Assembly: GCF_014192155.1 (NCBI RefSeq)
Contig: NZ_JACHXO010000001.1
Coordinates: 372,001 to 436,000 of the forward strand
Source: Roseateles terrae
Lineage (GTDB): Bacteria; Pseudomonadota; Gammaproteobacteria; Burkholderiales; Burkholderiaceae_C
Length of the DNA stretch: 64,000 bases
Direction: 5' to 3'
Shown in pieces: positions 7,478 to 15,998 of this stretch. Each line of letters opens with the position of its first letter. The stretch's first letter is position 1. The notes beneath the pieces were generated by a model, which saw only the letters and a program-made list of their open reading frames with translations, did no database searches and was not told the DNA's origin. The translations under genes and the position numbers were made by a program.

Positions 7478-9550
7478 TCAAGCGGCCGACTGGAGCGCGT
7501 CCACCTGCTCGCTCAACGCCAGCCAGCGCATTTCCTTCTCATCGACCTCATCACCGATGGCCTTGAGCCGCTTGCCGGCATCGGCGATCTGCGCTGGATT
7601 CAAAGTGCCACCGGCCAGCTGCGCTTCCAGACCATCGCGCTCGGTATGCAGCGCCTTGAGCCGGGCGTCGATCTGCTCCATTTCCTTGCGCAGCGGGCGT
7701 GTCTGCTCCGCCACCCGCTGACGCGCCTGTCCGGCGGCCTTGCGGTCTTCGCGAGAGGCGATCGGTGCAGGGGCGGGTGCCGGAGGCGCCACAGGCGCTG
7801 GCGGCAGAGCGGAAACACTCCCCGCAGCGGACGCCGACGAGCCGGCCGACCCTGCAGCGCCCGCGGTACCGCCAGCGGCCGTGCCTGTGCCACCCGCCGA
7901 CTTCTCCCGCTTGGCCAATTCCTTGGCCTGCCGCGCGGCTTCCTTGGACTGCTCCAGCAGCCAGCGCTGATAGTCGTCCAGATCACCGTCGAACGGCGCC
8001 ACCTTGCCGTCAGCCACCAGCCAGAACTCGTCACAGACCTCCCGCAGCAGGGCGCGATCGTGACTGACCAGCATCACCGTGCCTTCAAACTCGTTCAGCG
8101 CCATCGACAGCGCTTCGCGGGTCTGCAGATCCAGATGGTTGGTGGGTTCGTCCAGCAGCAGCAGATTGGGGCGTTGCCAGACCAGCATCGCCAGCACCAG
8201 CCGGGCCTTTTCACCGCCGGAGAGGCTGCCGACCGCCTGATTCACCATGTCGCCGACGAACCGGAACTGCCCGAGGAAGTCCCGCAGTTCCTGTTCCCGC
8301 GCGGACGGGCTGACTTCCTTGGCCAGCCGCACCATGTGCTGCAGCGGACCTTCATCCGGTCGCAGCACGTCCATCTCCTGCTGCGCAAAGTAGCCGATGG
8401 ACAGGCCCTTGCCTTCGGTGATGGTGCCGCCCAGCGACGGCTGCATGCGGGCGATCGTCTTGACCAGGGTGGACTTGCCCTGACCATTGGCGCCGAGGAT
8501 GCCAAAGCGCTGCCCCGCCAGCACCGACCGGTCCACGCCCCGCACGATGACCTTTTCATCGCCTTCCGGCGCGCCCGGCGTCAGATAACCCACCGACACC
8601 TGATCAAACATCAGCATCGGATTGGGCAGGCTCAGCGGCTCACGAAAAGAGAAGCTGAAATCCGCCGAGGTCAGCACCGGCGCCAGCCGCTCCATCCGCT
8701 CCAGCGCCTTCACCCGGCTCTGGGCCTGCTTGGCCTTGCTGGCCTTGGCCTTGAAGCGGTCGATGAATTTCTGCAGATGGGCCATGCGGTCCTGCTGCTT
8801 GTCGAATGCGGCCTGCTGCAGCACCATGCGCTCGGCCCGCATCGCTTCGAAGGCGGTGTAGTTGCCGCCATAACGATGCAGCTTGGCCTCGTCCAGATGC
8901 AGCGTCACCTTCGTGATCGCATCGAGGAATTCGCGGTCGTGGCTGATGACGATCAAGGTGCCGTCATACCGCTGCAGCCAGGCTTCCAGCCAGACCAGGG
9001 CGTCCAGGTCCAAGTGGTTGGTGGGCTCGTCCAGCAGCATCAGGTCAGCGGGGCACATCAGCGCCCGCGCCAGTTGCAGCCGCATGCGCCAGCCGCCGGA
9101 GAAGCTGTTCACCGGCGCGTCCACCTGCGCGCCCTTGAAACCCAGACCCATCAGCAGCGCCTGGGCGCGGGCCGGTGCGTCGAAGGCGCCAGCATCCATC
9201 AGCAGGCCGTGGGCGTCTGCGATGGCATGGCCGTCGTCCTCGGCCTCGGCCTTGGCCAGCGCTTCGCGGGCGGCCATCAGGCGGGTGTCGCCTTCCAGCA
9301 CGAATTCGGTGGCGGGCATGTCGGTCTCGGGCATGTTCTGGGCCACTTCGCCCACCGCCCACTGACGCGGAATCTCGACATCGCCCTTGTCGCTGTGCAG
9401 ACGGTCGGTCAGCAGCGCAAACAGGCTGGATTTGCCCGCGCCGTTGCGGCCCACCAGGCCGACCTTTTCACCGGGTTGCAGGGTGACGCTGGCATCGTCC
9501 AGCACCACCTTCGTGCCACGCCGCAGCGTGATGTTGCGCAGCGTGATCAT
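7478..9550 (-). CDS. yheS: ABC-F ATPase, YheS type
   Basis: Duplicated ABC ATPase without membrane domains (690 aa), of the ribosome-associated ABC-F class. Two nucleotide-binding domains are present: Walker A GRNGAGKSS near residue 36 with signature SGGWRMRL, and Walker A GANGQGKST with signature SGGEKARL. The P-site linker region between them contains KAKQAQSRVKALERME, which matches E. coli YheS rather than Uup or EttA. An Ala/Gly/Ser/Pro-rich insertion of about 60 residues precedes a C-terminal coiled coil. The ATG overlaps the prmB stop by four bases, so it closes a dapE-prmB-yheS operon. Confidence 0.93.
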   Translation of the reverse strand: MITLRNITLRRGTKVVLDDASVTLQPGEKVGLVGRNGAGKSSLFALLTDRLHSDKGDVEIPRQWAVGEVAQNMPETDMPATEFVLEGDTRLMAAREALAKAEAEDDGHAIADAHGLLMDAGAFDAPARAQALLMGLGFKGAQVDAPVNSFSGGWRMRLQLARALMCPADLMLLDEPTNHLDLDALVWLEAWLQRYDGTLIVISHDREFLDAITKVTLHLDEAKLHRYGGNYTAFEAMRAERMVLQQAAFDKQQDRMAHLQKFIDRFKAKASKAKQAQSRVKALERMERLAPVLTSADFSFSFREPLSLPNPMLMFDQVSVGYLTPGAPEGDEKVIVRGVDRSVLAGQRFGILGANGQGKSTLVKTIARMQPSLGGTITEGKGLSIGYFAQQEMDVLRPDEGPLQHMVRLAKEVSPSAREQELRDFLGQFRFVGDMVNQAVGSLSGGEKARLVLAMLVWQRPNLLLLDEPTNHLDLQTREALSMALNEFEGTVMLVSHDRALLREVCDEFWLVADGKVAPFDGDLDDYQRWLLEQSKEAARQAKELAKREKSAGGTGTAAGGTAGAAGSAGSSASAAGSVSALPPAPVAPPAPAPAPIASREDRKAAGQARQRVAEQTRPLRKEMEQIDARLKALHTERDGLEAQLAGGTLNPAQIADAGKRLKAIGDEVDEKEMRWLALSEQVDALQSAA

Positions 9551-10416
9551 CGGGCAGCCACCAGTGCGTCGCGGGTCAGGAGCAGAACCTGGTCTTCACC
9601 GGCGGACGTGTCCAGCCAGGCGGCTTCCAGGGTGGGGAAGGCGGCTTCGAAAAATGCGCGCTCATTACCGATTTCCAGCACCAGCACCCCATGCTCGGTC
9701 AGATGGTCCGGGGCCTTGGCCAGCATCTGACGGATGAAGTCCATGCCGTCGCTGCCGCCGGCCAGGGCCAGTGCGGGTTCAGCCTGATATTCGGGTGGGA
9801 GGGCCTGCATCGAGGCGGTGTTCACATACGGCGGGTTGCACAGGATCAGGTCATAGGCACCGTCCGCCGGCGTCAGACCATCGCCCTGCAGCAGGCGGAT
9901 GCGGTCCGCCAGGCCATGGTTGTCGACGTTGATCCGCGCCACGGCCAGCGCGTCGGGGCTGAGGTCGATGGCGTCCACCTGCACCTCCGGCCAGGCCATC
10001 GCGGCCAGCACGGCGAGGCTGCCGTTGCCGGTGCACAGGTCCAGCACCCGCTCTGTCTGATCGGACAGCCAGGCGTCGATGGTGGCGTCCGCCAGCAGCT
10101 CGGCAATGAAGCTGCGCGGCACGATGGCCCGCTCGTCCACATAGAACGGCACGCCCTGCAACCAGGCTTCCCGGGTCAGGTAGGCGGCCGGCTTGCGGCT
10201 CGTGATCCGGTCCTGCACCAGTGCGGCCACGGCCTGCACCTGCTCGGCGGAGACCGCGTCCTGCGCATGCGCGTCCAGCGCGTCCAGGGGGACGCCGAGT
10301 TTCCACATCACCAGCCAGGCGGCCTCGTCAAAGGCGTTGGTGGTGCCATGTCCAAATGAAACGCCCGCCTCTTGGAGGCGGGCGGCCTGGGCCTCAATCA
10401 GTTCCAGCAGCGTCAC
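9547..10416 (-). CDS. prmB: Ribosomal protein L3 glutamine methyltransferase
   Basis: SAM-dependent N5-glutamine methyltransferase (289 aa) that modifies uL3. The N-terminal helical domain is followed by the SAM-binding fold ([15 protein letters not shown]) and the catalytic NPPY motif in [15 protein letters not shown]. PrmB is favoured over PrmC because of the N-terminus (LGVPLDAL) and the NPPYV context. The start is a GTG at 10416 whose bases overlap the dapE stop (GTGA). Confidence 0.95.
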   Translation of the reverse strand: MTLLELIEAQAARLQEAGVSFGHGTTNAFDEAAWLVMWKLGVPLDALDAHAQDAVSAEQVQAVAALVQDRITSRKPAAYLTREAWLQGVPFYVDERAIVPRSFIAELLADATIDAWLSDQTERVLDLCTGNGSLAVLAAMAWPEVQVDAIDLSPDALAVARINVDNHGLADRIRLLQGDGLTPADGAYDLILCNPPYVNTASMQALPPEYQAEPALALAGGSDGMDFIRQMLAKAPDHLTEHGVLVLEIGNERAFFEAAFPTLEAAWLDTSAGEDQVLLLTRDALVAAR

Positions 10417-11579
10417 AGCAGCAAATGCTCCAGCGTGCGGCGGTAGATGCGCGTCAGCGGCGCGATCTGGTCCAGCGGCACGAATTCGTTGATCTTGTGG
10501 ATGCTCGCATTGAGCGGTCCGAATTCCACCACCTGCGGACAGATGCGCGCGATGAAGCGTCCGTCCGACGTGCCGCCGGTGGTGGAGAGTTCCGTCGCCA
10601 CGCCGGTTTCTTCGGCAATGGCGGCGCTGAGGGCGGCCGAAAGGCTGCCCACAGGCGTGAGGAAGGGGTCGCCGGACAGGGTCCAGTCCAGCTGGTAGTC
10701 CAGGCCGTGTTCATCCAGCAGGGCGTGCACCCGCTCGCGCAGGCCTTGCGGGGTGGACTCGGTGGAGAACCGGAAATTGAAGTCCACCACCATCTCCCCG
10801 GGGATCACATTGCCCGCGCCGGTGCCGGCCTGGACGTTGGAGATCTGGAAGGTGGTGGGCGGGAAGTAGTCGTTGCCGGCGTCCCAGGTCATGGCGGCGA
10901 GCGCGGCCAGTGCTGGTGCCGCCTGATGGACCGGGTTGCGGGCCAGGTGCGGATAGGCCACATGGCCCTGGATGCCCATCACCCGCAGCTTGCCGGAGAG
11001 CGAGCCGCGGCGGCCGTTCTTGACCGTATCGCCCAGCCGATCGACCGAGGTGGGTTCACCGACGATGCAGAAGTCCAGGCGTTCACCGCGCTGCTTCAGC
11101 CGCTCGACACAGACGACGGTGCCGTCCCGCGCGGGGCCTTCTTCATCACTGGTGAGCAGGAAGGCGATGCTGCCCGCGTGGTCCGGATGGGCGGCGACGA
11201 AGTCTTCGGCGGCCACCACCATGGCGGCCAGCGAGGTTTTCATGTCGGCGGCGCCGCGACCGAACAGATGGCCGTTGCGCACGGTGGGCACAAAGGGGTC
11301 GCTGGTCCAGCGGGTCAGTTCGCCGGTGGGTACGACGTCCGTGTGGCCGGCGAACACCAGTCGCGGGCCGCTGCCAGCGCGACCGTCCTTCACCGCCCAG
11401 AGGTTGGCCACTCGGAAGTCGGCGGGGCCACTGTCCATGCGTTCCAGGCGGAAGCCCAGGGTCTGCAGCCGATCGCCGATCAGGTCCAGGCAGCCGGCGT
11501 CATGCGGCGTGACGGAGGGACGGGCGATCAGTTGTTCCAGCAGTGCGAGCGTGCGGCTTTCCACCTCGTCTCCGTGCAT
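10413..11579 (-). CDS. dapE: Succinyl-diaminopimelate desuccinylase
   Basis: Zinc M20 peptidase-fold enzyme removing succinate from N-succinyl-LL-DAP in lysine/peptidoglycan synthesis. Metal-ligand motifs visible: [27 protein letters not shown] with the catalytic Glu pair, IVGEPTS, and the C-terminal SIHKINE histidine. With the ATG at 11579 ([17 protein letters not shown]) it is 388 aa, close to the E. coli length of 375. A longer in-frame start at 11681 would add a 34-residue Ser/Ala/Gly-rich tail; neither start has a clear ribosome-binding site. Head of the dapE-prmB-yheS overlapping group; dapC and dapD lie upstream on the same strand. Confidence 0.94.
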   Translation of the reverse strand: MHGDEVESRTLALLEQLIARPSVTPHDAGCLDLIGDRLQTLGFRLERMDSGPADFRVANLWAVKDGRAGSGPRLVFAGHTDVVPTGELTRWTSDPFVPTVRNGHLFGRGAADMKTSLAAMVVAAEDFVAAHPDHAGSIAFLLTSDEEGPARDGTVVCVERLKQRGERLDFCIVGEPTSVDRLGDTVKNGRRGSLSGKLRVMGIQGHVAYPHLARNPVHQAAPALAALAAMTWDAGNDYFPPTTFQISNVQAGTGAGNVIPGEMVVDFNFRFSTESTPQGLRERVHALLDEHGLDYQLDWTLSGDPFLTPVGSLSAALSAAIAEETGVATELSTTGGTSDGRFIARICPQVVEFGPLNASIHKINEFVPLDQIAPLTRIYRRTLEHLLL

Positions 11580-11956
11580 GGACGAGGACAAGGGGGAGGA
11601 CGAGGACTCGGCACCGGTCGCGGAACCGGGGGCGGTGCCGGCAATGGATCCGGGCGCAGACGCTGGCAGTGAGGAAGACATGGGGGAAGGGGCGGTCACT
11701 TCCCGATTGTCGCCCAGGTTGGCGCTGCCGGGATCGCTGTGACCGACTCGCTGCGGCTGACTCGCTGTGACCGACAGGTGCGGGCCGGGTGCATCCACGT
11801 CATGCAGGGAAGCGAGACGGAGGTCAGGCGCGCACACCTACACCGTGCCAGCGGCGCTCAAGCGAGCTGTCAACGTTGCGCAGCCGCGCCCGCACACACC
11901 GTCGGCCGTGCTGAACTGCGCGGTCACCTGTGCCGCGACGAGCCCCCCGCCGCGTG
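11580..11956. other. Gap between dapE and pilU
   Basis: 377 bp. The part next to dapE (11580-11681) is open in the dapE frame and could encode a low-complexity N-terminal extension. The remainder has no recognisable gene, terminator or repeat. A promoter for dapE is presumably here. Confidence 0.4.
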
Positions 11957-13117
11957 TCAGCCTGGCTGAACGTCCAGCGTGATGGAGGTGAAGCTGGCTT
12001 CGTCCGCGGCGGGTTCTTCTTTCTTGTTGCCCGCCTGCTGCTTGCCGCCGGTCATGTCGTTCTGCAGACGCCAGAGCAGGTTGGTGGGCGAGTCGGCGAA
12101 GGCCAGGCCTTCTTCGCGGGTGATCACGCCGGAGTTGATCAGCTGGGCGAAGTGTTCCTCGAAGCTTTGCGAGCCTTCGGCGATGGATTTTTCCATTGCT
12201 TCCTTGACGCCGGCGAAGTCGCCTTGCTCGATCAGTTCGGAGATCAGCTTGGTGTTGAGCAGGATTTCGATGGCGGGCACGCGGCCGCCCTGGGTGGAGC
12301 GCAGAAGGCGCTGGGAGACGACGGCTTTGAGGCCGGCGCCCAGGTCGTTCAGCATGGCCGGGCGGGATTCCGGCGTGTAGAAGGACATGATCCGGTTCAG
12401 GGCGTGATAGCTGTTGTTGCCGTGCAGGGTGGCGAGCACCAGGTGGCCGGACAGGGCGTAGGAGATGGCCGCGGTCATGGTGTCGCGGTCGCGGATTTCG
12501 CCGATCAGGATGCAGTCGGGGGCCTGACGCAGGGCGTTTTTGAGGGCCACTTGCAGGGTGGCGGTATCGCGGCCCACTTCGCGCTGGTTGACCAGCGAGC
12601 GCTTGTTGGCGAAGAGGTATTCGACGGGATCCTCGATGGTGAGGATGTGGCCGGTCATGGTCTGGTTGCGGTGTTCCAGCATGGAGGCGAGCGTGGTGCT
12701 CTTGCCGGTGCCGGTGGCGCCGACCATCAGGATCAGGCCGCGTTTTTCGGTGACCAGTTTGCCCAGGATGCCGGGCAGGCCGAGGCTGTCCAGCGAGGGG
12801 ATGACGTGGGGGATGTGGCGGAAGACGGCGGCGATGGAGCCGCGCTGGCGAAAGCCTGACAGCCGGAAGCTGCCGACCTTGGGGATGGACACGGCCAGGT
12901 TCAGCTCGCCGGTCTGATCCAGTTCGGCGAGGTGCTGCGGATCGATCACCTCGGCGATGAGTTGTTTGGGCTGGGTGGGGGTGAGCAGCTGGTCGGACAC
13001 CTGCACCATTTGGCCGTTGATCTTGATCAACACCGGCATATTGGCCGACAGATAGGTATCCGACGCGCCTTTTTCGGCCATCAAGCGGAGGATCCGCTCC
13101 ATATTTCCAGTGCTCAT
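11957..13117 (-). CDS. pilU: Type IV pilus retraction ATPase PilU
   Basis: Hexameric PilT-family ATPase (386 aa) that assists pilus retraction in twitching motility. Walker A GATGTGKST is near residue 134, followed by the Asp box, Walker B (CILIGEIRD) and His box (ATLHGNNSY). PilU rather than PilT is indicated by the N-terminus (MERILRLMAEKGASDTYLS) and the longer C-terminal tail. AAGGGA precedes the ATG. Its usual partner pilT is not in the window; instead it sits between dapE and dapD. It belongs to the type IVa machinery and is distinct from the type IVb operon at 39-49 kb. Confidence 0.93.
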   Translation of the reverse strand: MSTGNMERILRLMAEKGASDTYLSANMPVLIKINGQMVQVSDQLLTPTQPKQLIAEVIDPQHLAELDQTGELNLAVSIPKVGSFRLSGFRQRGSIAAVFRHIPHVIPSLDSLGLPGILGKLVTEKRGLILMVGATGTGKSTTLASMLEHRNQTMTGHILTIEDPVEYLFANKRSLVNQREVGRDTATLQVALKNALRQAPDCILIGEIRDRDTMTAAISYALSGHLVLATLHGNNSYHALNRIMSFYTPESRPAMLNDLGAGLKAVVSQRLLRSTQGGRVPAIEILLNTKLISELIEQGDFAGVKEAMEKSIAEGSQSFEEHFAQLINSGVITREEGLAFADSPTNLLWRLQNDMTGGKQQAGNKKEEPAADEASFTSITLDVQPG

Positions 13118-13365
13118 GTGTCCCTTCCCGTGGCCGTTGGCCTGAATCCGGCATTATCGAATTTGTATCACTGGCTACGGAGCGCCCCATTTGAAAAAGG
13201 AGGTAATTTCTGACGCCGCGCTCCCGCCTCGCGCCCCCGCGCACCCAGGGAAAACGCCACCATCCCCCGCACCCCAAGAACGACAAAGGGCGACCGCTCA
13301 CCCTGAAAAGATGAGCCAGTCGCCCTGTCGCCCGCCCCCAGCGAAGGCTGGGAGATCCGGCTTTG

Positions 13366-13414
13366 CCGGGCCCCGCCTTGCCCCCTGGGGGGCGCGCGCA
13401 GCGCGTAGGGGGGG
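13366..13414. repeat. 49-bp GC-rich extragenic repeat, copy 1
   Basis: First of two directly repeated copies; the second is at 13428-13476, with 13 bp between them. It starts CCGGGCCCCGCCTTGCCC, contains the palindrome CCCCCTGGGGGG and the GCGCGCGCAGCGCG stretch, and ends in a G-run. A CCGG-CTTTG-CCGG hairpin overlaps the left edge. Similar elements are, as far as I recall, frequent in intergenic DNA of Burkholderiales. Confidence 0.85.
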
Positions 13415-13427
13415 GCAACAAACCCCA

Positions 13428-13476
13428 CCGGGCCCCGCCTTGCCCCCTGGGGGGCGCGCGCAGCGCGTAGGGGGGG
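13428..13476. repeat. 49-bp GC-rich extragenic repeat, copy 2
   Basis: Second copy, same orientation, ending 7 bp before the dapD stop codon on the minus strand. Because of its strong secondary structure it may act as an mRNA 3' stabiliser or terminator for dapD, but there is no T-run. The rest of the 13118-13482 gap holds no gene that I can recognise. Confidence 0.85.
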
Positions 13477-13482
13477 ACTAAA

Positions 13483-14304
13483 TCATGCCCTCAACAGATC
13501 GTTGATGGAGGTCTTGGCGCGGGTCCCGGCATCCACCTTCTTGACGATGATGGCCGCATACAGGCTGTACTTGCCGTCATTCTTCGGCAGCGAGCCGCTG
13601 ATCACCACCGACCCGGCCGGCACGCGGCCATACGTCACCGTATCCGTCTCCCGGTCATAAATCGGCGTGCTCTGGCCGATGTACACCCCCATCGAAATCA
13701 CCGAGTTCTCCTCGACGATCACGCCTTCCACGATCTCCGAACGGGCGCCAATGAAGCAGTTGTCTTCAATGATGGTCGGGTTGGCCTGCAGCGGCTCCAG
13801 CACGCCACCAATGCCCACGCCACCGCTCAGATGCACATTCTTGCCAATCTGCGCGCACGACCCGACCGTCGCCCAGGTGTCCACCATCGTGCCCTCATCC
13901 ACATACGCGCCGATGTTCACATACGACGGCATCAGGATCACATTGCGGGCCATGAAGCTGCCGCGGCGGGCCACCGCCGGCGGCACCACCCGCACGCCGG
14001 TGGCGCGCAGCTGCTCGTCGCTCATGCCGCCAAACTTGGTGGGCACCTTGTCGAAGAAGGTCATGTCGCCGGCGCCCATCTGACGGTTGTCATTCAGACG
14101 GAAGGAGAGCAGCACCGCCTTCTTCACCCACTGGTGCACCGTCCAGTCGCCCACCGCCTTGCGCTCCGCCACGCGCAGCTGGCCCGCATCCAGGGCGGCC
14201 AGTACCTCGTCCACCGCCTTGCGCACGTCCGGCGAATTGGCGGGGTTCAGGTTGGCGCGGCCTTCCCAGGCGAGGTCGATGATGGATTGCAGGTCTTGCG
14301 TCAT
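13483..14304 (-). CDS. dapD: Tetrahydrodipicolinate N-succinyltransferase
   Basis: Left-handed beta-helix (hexapeptide repeat) trimeric acyltransferase that succinylates tetrahydrodipicolinate using succinyl-CoA. 273 aa from the ATG at 14304 ([16 protein letters not shown]); the family length is about 274. N-terminal helical domain, then hexapeptide repeats from about residue 100 ([35 protein letters not shown]). Lies 100 bp downstream of dapC on the same strand, consistent with a lysine/DAP operon. Confidence 0.97.
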   Translation of the reverse strand: MTQDLQSIIDLAWEGRANLNPANSPDVRKAVDEVLAALDAGQLRVAERKAVGDWTVHQWVKKAVLLSFRLNDNRQMGAGDMTFFDKVPTKFGGMSDEQLRATGVRVVPPAVARRGSFMARNVILMPSYVNIGAYVDEGTMVDTWATVGSCAQIGKNVHLSGGVGIGGVLEPLQANPTIIEDNCFIGARSEIVEGVIVEENSVISMGVYIGQSTPIYDRETDTVTYGRVPAGSVVISGSLPKNDGKYSLYAAIIVKKVDAGTRAKTSINDLLRA

Positions 14305-14404
14305 GGCAGTGTCTCGGTGAAGTGTTGGGAGAGGGCGGCGCGGCAGGAAGGCCCGCCGCCAGGGTGTCTGAAGAAGAAATCCGGAACCGGGGCGGGCGAG
14401 ACGC

Positions 14405-15652
14405 TCAGCGCGCGCCGGGCCCGCGCGCGTCCGGGAACCGGCTGCGGGTGTAGGCCACGATGCGCTCAGCCGCTTCCAGGCATTCCGCCTGCTCGGCCAC
14501 CAGCGCCAGCCGCACCCGGCCGGCACCCGGATTGATGCCGTGGGCCTCACGCGCCAGCAGGCTGCCGGGCAGCACGCCCACATTGTATTGAGCGAGCAGT
14601 CCCTGGGCGAAGCCGATGTCGTCGCCGTCCGGCACGCCCACCCAGAGGTAGAAACCGGCATCGGGCAGGGCCACGTCCAGCACCTGCGCCAGCAGCGGCG
14701 TCACGGCGGCAAACTTGGCCCGGTATTGCGCGCGGTTCTCCACCACATGGGCTTCGTCGTTCCAGGCGGCCACGCTGGCGGCCTGCACCATCGGGCTCAT
14801 CGCGCTGCCATGGTAGGTGCGGTAGAGCAGGAAGCGCTTGATCCAGGCGGCATCCCCCGCCACAAAGCCGGAGCGCATGCCGGGCACGTTGGAACGCTTG
14901 GACAGGCTGCTCAGAGCGATCAGGTTGCGGAAGTCCGGCCGGCCCAGTTGCACCGCGGCCTGCAGGCCGGACAGCGGCGCCGCGTCGGGGCCCTCGCGGA
15001 AGTAGATCTCCGAATAGCATTCATCCGAGGCAATGACGAAGCCGTGGCGGTCACTCAGCTCGAACAGCGTTTCCCACTCGGACAGCGGCATCACCGCGCC
15101 GGTCGGATTGCCCGGAGAGCAGACATACAGCAGTTGCGTCCGTGCCCAGGTGGCTTCGTCGATCTGCGACCAGTCCGCCGCGAAATTCCGGGCCGGGTCG
15201 GAGTTGGCAAAGGCGGGCGTGGCGCCGGCCAGCAGGGCCGCGCCTTCGTAGATCTGATAGAACGGATTGGGGCAGACGACGGTCGCCCCCGGCCGGGTCG
15301 GATCGATGACGACCTGGGCCAGCGAGAACAAAGCTTCCCGCGATCCGATCACCGGCAGGATCTGCGTGGCCGGGTCGACCGTCAGGCCGTACCGGCGCTG
15401 GATCCATCCGGCGATGGAATTCCGCAGCGCCGGCGTGCCCAGCGTGCTGGGATAGTTGGACAGCCCCTTGAGGTTGGCCATCAAGGCCTCTTCCACCAGC
15501 TTCGGGGCCGGATGGCGAGGCTCGCCCAGCCCCAGGGAGATATGGGTCAGGGACGGATTCGGGACGATGTCTTGCGTCAGCGCGCGCAGGCGTTCGAACG
15601 GGTAGGGGTTCAGGAGCGCCAGGCGGGGGTTGACCGGGGTGGTGGTCGACAT
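14405..15652 (-). CDS. dapC: Succinyldiaminopimelate transaminase
   Basis: Class I/II PLP aminotransferase that makes N-succinyl-LL-DAP, the step between DapD and DapE. 415 aa from the ATG at 15652 ([20 protein letters not shown]); an in-frame ATG 24 bp upstream (15676) is possible, and neither has a good ribosome-binding site. The PLP lysine lies in [15 protein letters not shown], the conserved Asp-Tyr region in [10 protein letters not shown]. The DapC assignment rests on the [12 protein letters not shown]-terminus and the neighbouring dapD and dapE. Confidence 0.94.
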   Translation of the reverse strand: MSTTTPVNPRLALLNPYPFERLRALTQDIVPNPSLTHISLGLGEPRHPAPKLVEEALMANLKGLSNYPSTLGTPALRNSIAGWIQRRYGLTVDPATQILPVIGSREALFSLAQVVIDPTRPGATVVCPNPFYQIYEGAALLAGATPAFANSDPARNFAADWSQIDEATWARTQLLYVCSPGNPTGAVMPLSEWETLFELSDRHGFVIASDECYSEIYFREGPDAAPLSGLQAAVQLGRPDFRNLIALSSLSKRSNVPGMRSGFVAGDAAWIKRFLLYRTYHGSAMSPMVQAASVAAWNDEAHVVENRAQYRAKFAAVTPLLAQVLDVALPDAGFYLWVGVPDGDDIGFAQGLLAQYNVGVLPGSLLAREAHGINPGAGRVRLALVAEQAECLEAAERIVAYTRSRFPDARGPGAR

Positions 15653-15998
15653 AGCTGCTGGGGTGTCAGTGATCATCGAATCATAGTGGGCCGAAGCCCT
15701 GCGCCGAGCGGTTCCGGGCGGCCCCTGACCCTCCCGGCTTCCTTCAATCGGCAACCATGGGTTGCCCGCGCCGTGCGGGTGTCCGCCCCTGGGGAGCGGG
15801 TCTCCGCGCGGCCGGCGCTTGTAAGAAACGGCCATGAAACGACGATGAAACGCCCATCGCCCACAGTCCCGTCCATTCTAAAAAGCCAGCCCGCGCCTGA
15901 CGCACGGGCCCCGCGCCATGACACCGACGAGACGACCCCTGGGCACCCACGCACTGCTGATGCGACAGCGCACGCTGTCCGCGCTTCCCTTTACCGCC
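15653..15998. other. Divergent promoter region dapC / IMPa-like gene
   Basis: About 346 bp between divergent genes. Short frames open on the plus strand (from 15918) continue into the protease gene but lack any signal-peptide character. No terminators or repeats seen; promoters for both genes must lie here but I cannot place them confidently. Confidence 0.4.

Noticed and set aside
11580-11837. Longer N-terminus of DapE starting at 11837
   Set aside because: Extra residues are low-complexity and not part of the family; the 11579 start gives the usual length, although 11681 cannot be excluded.
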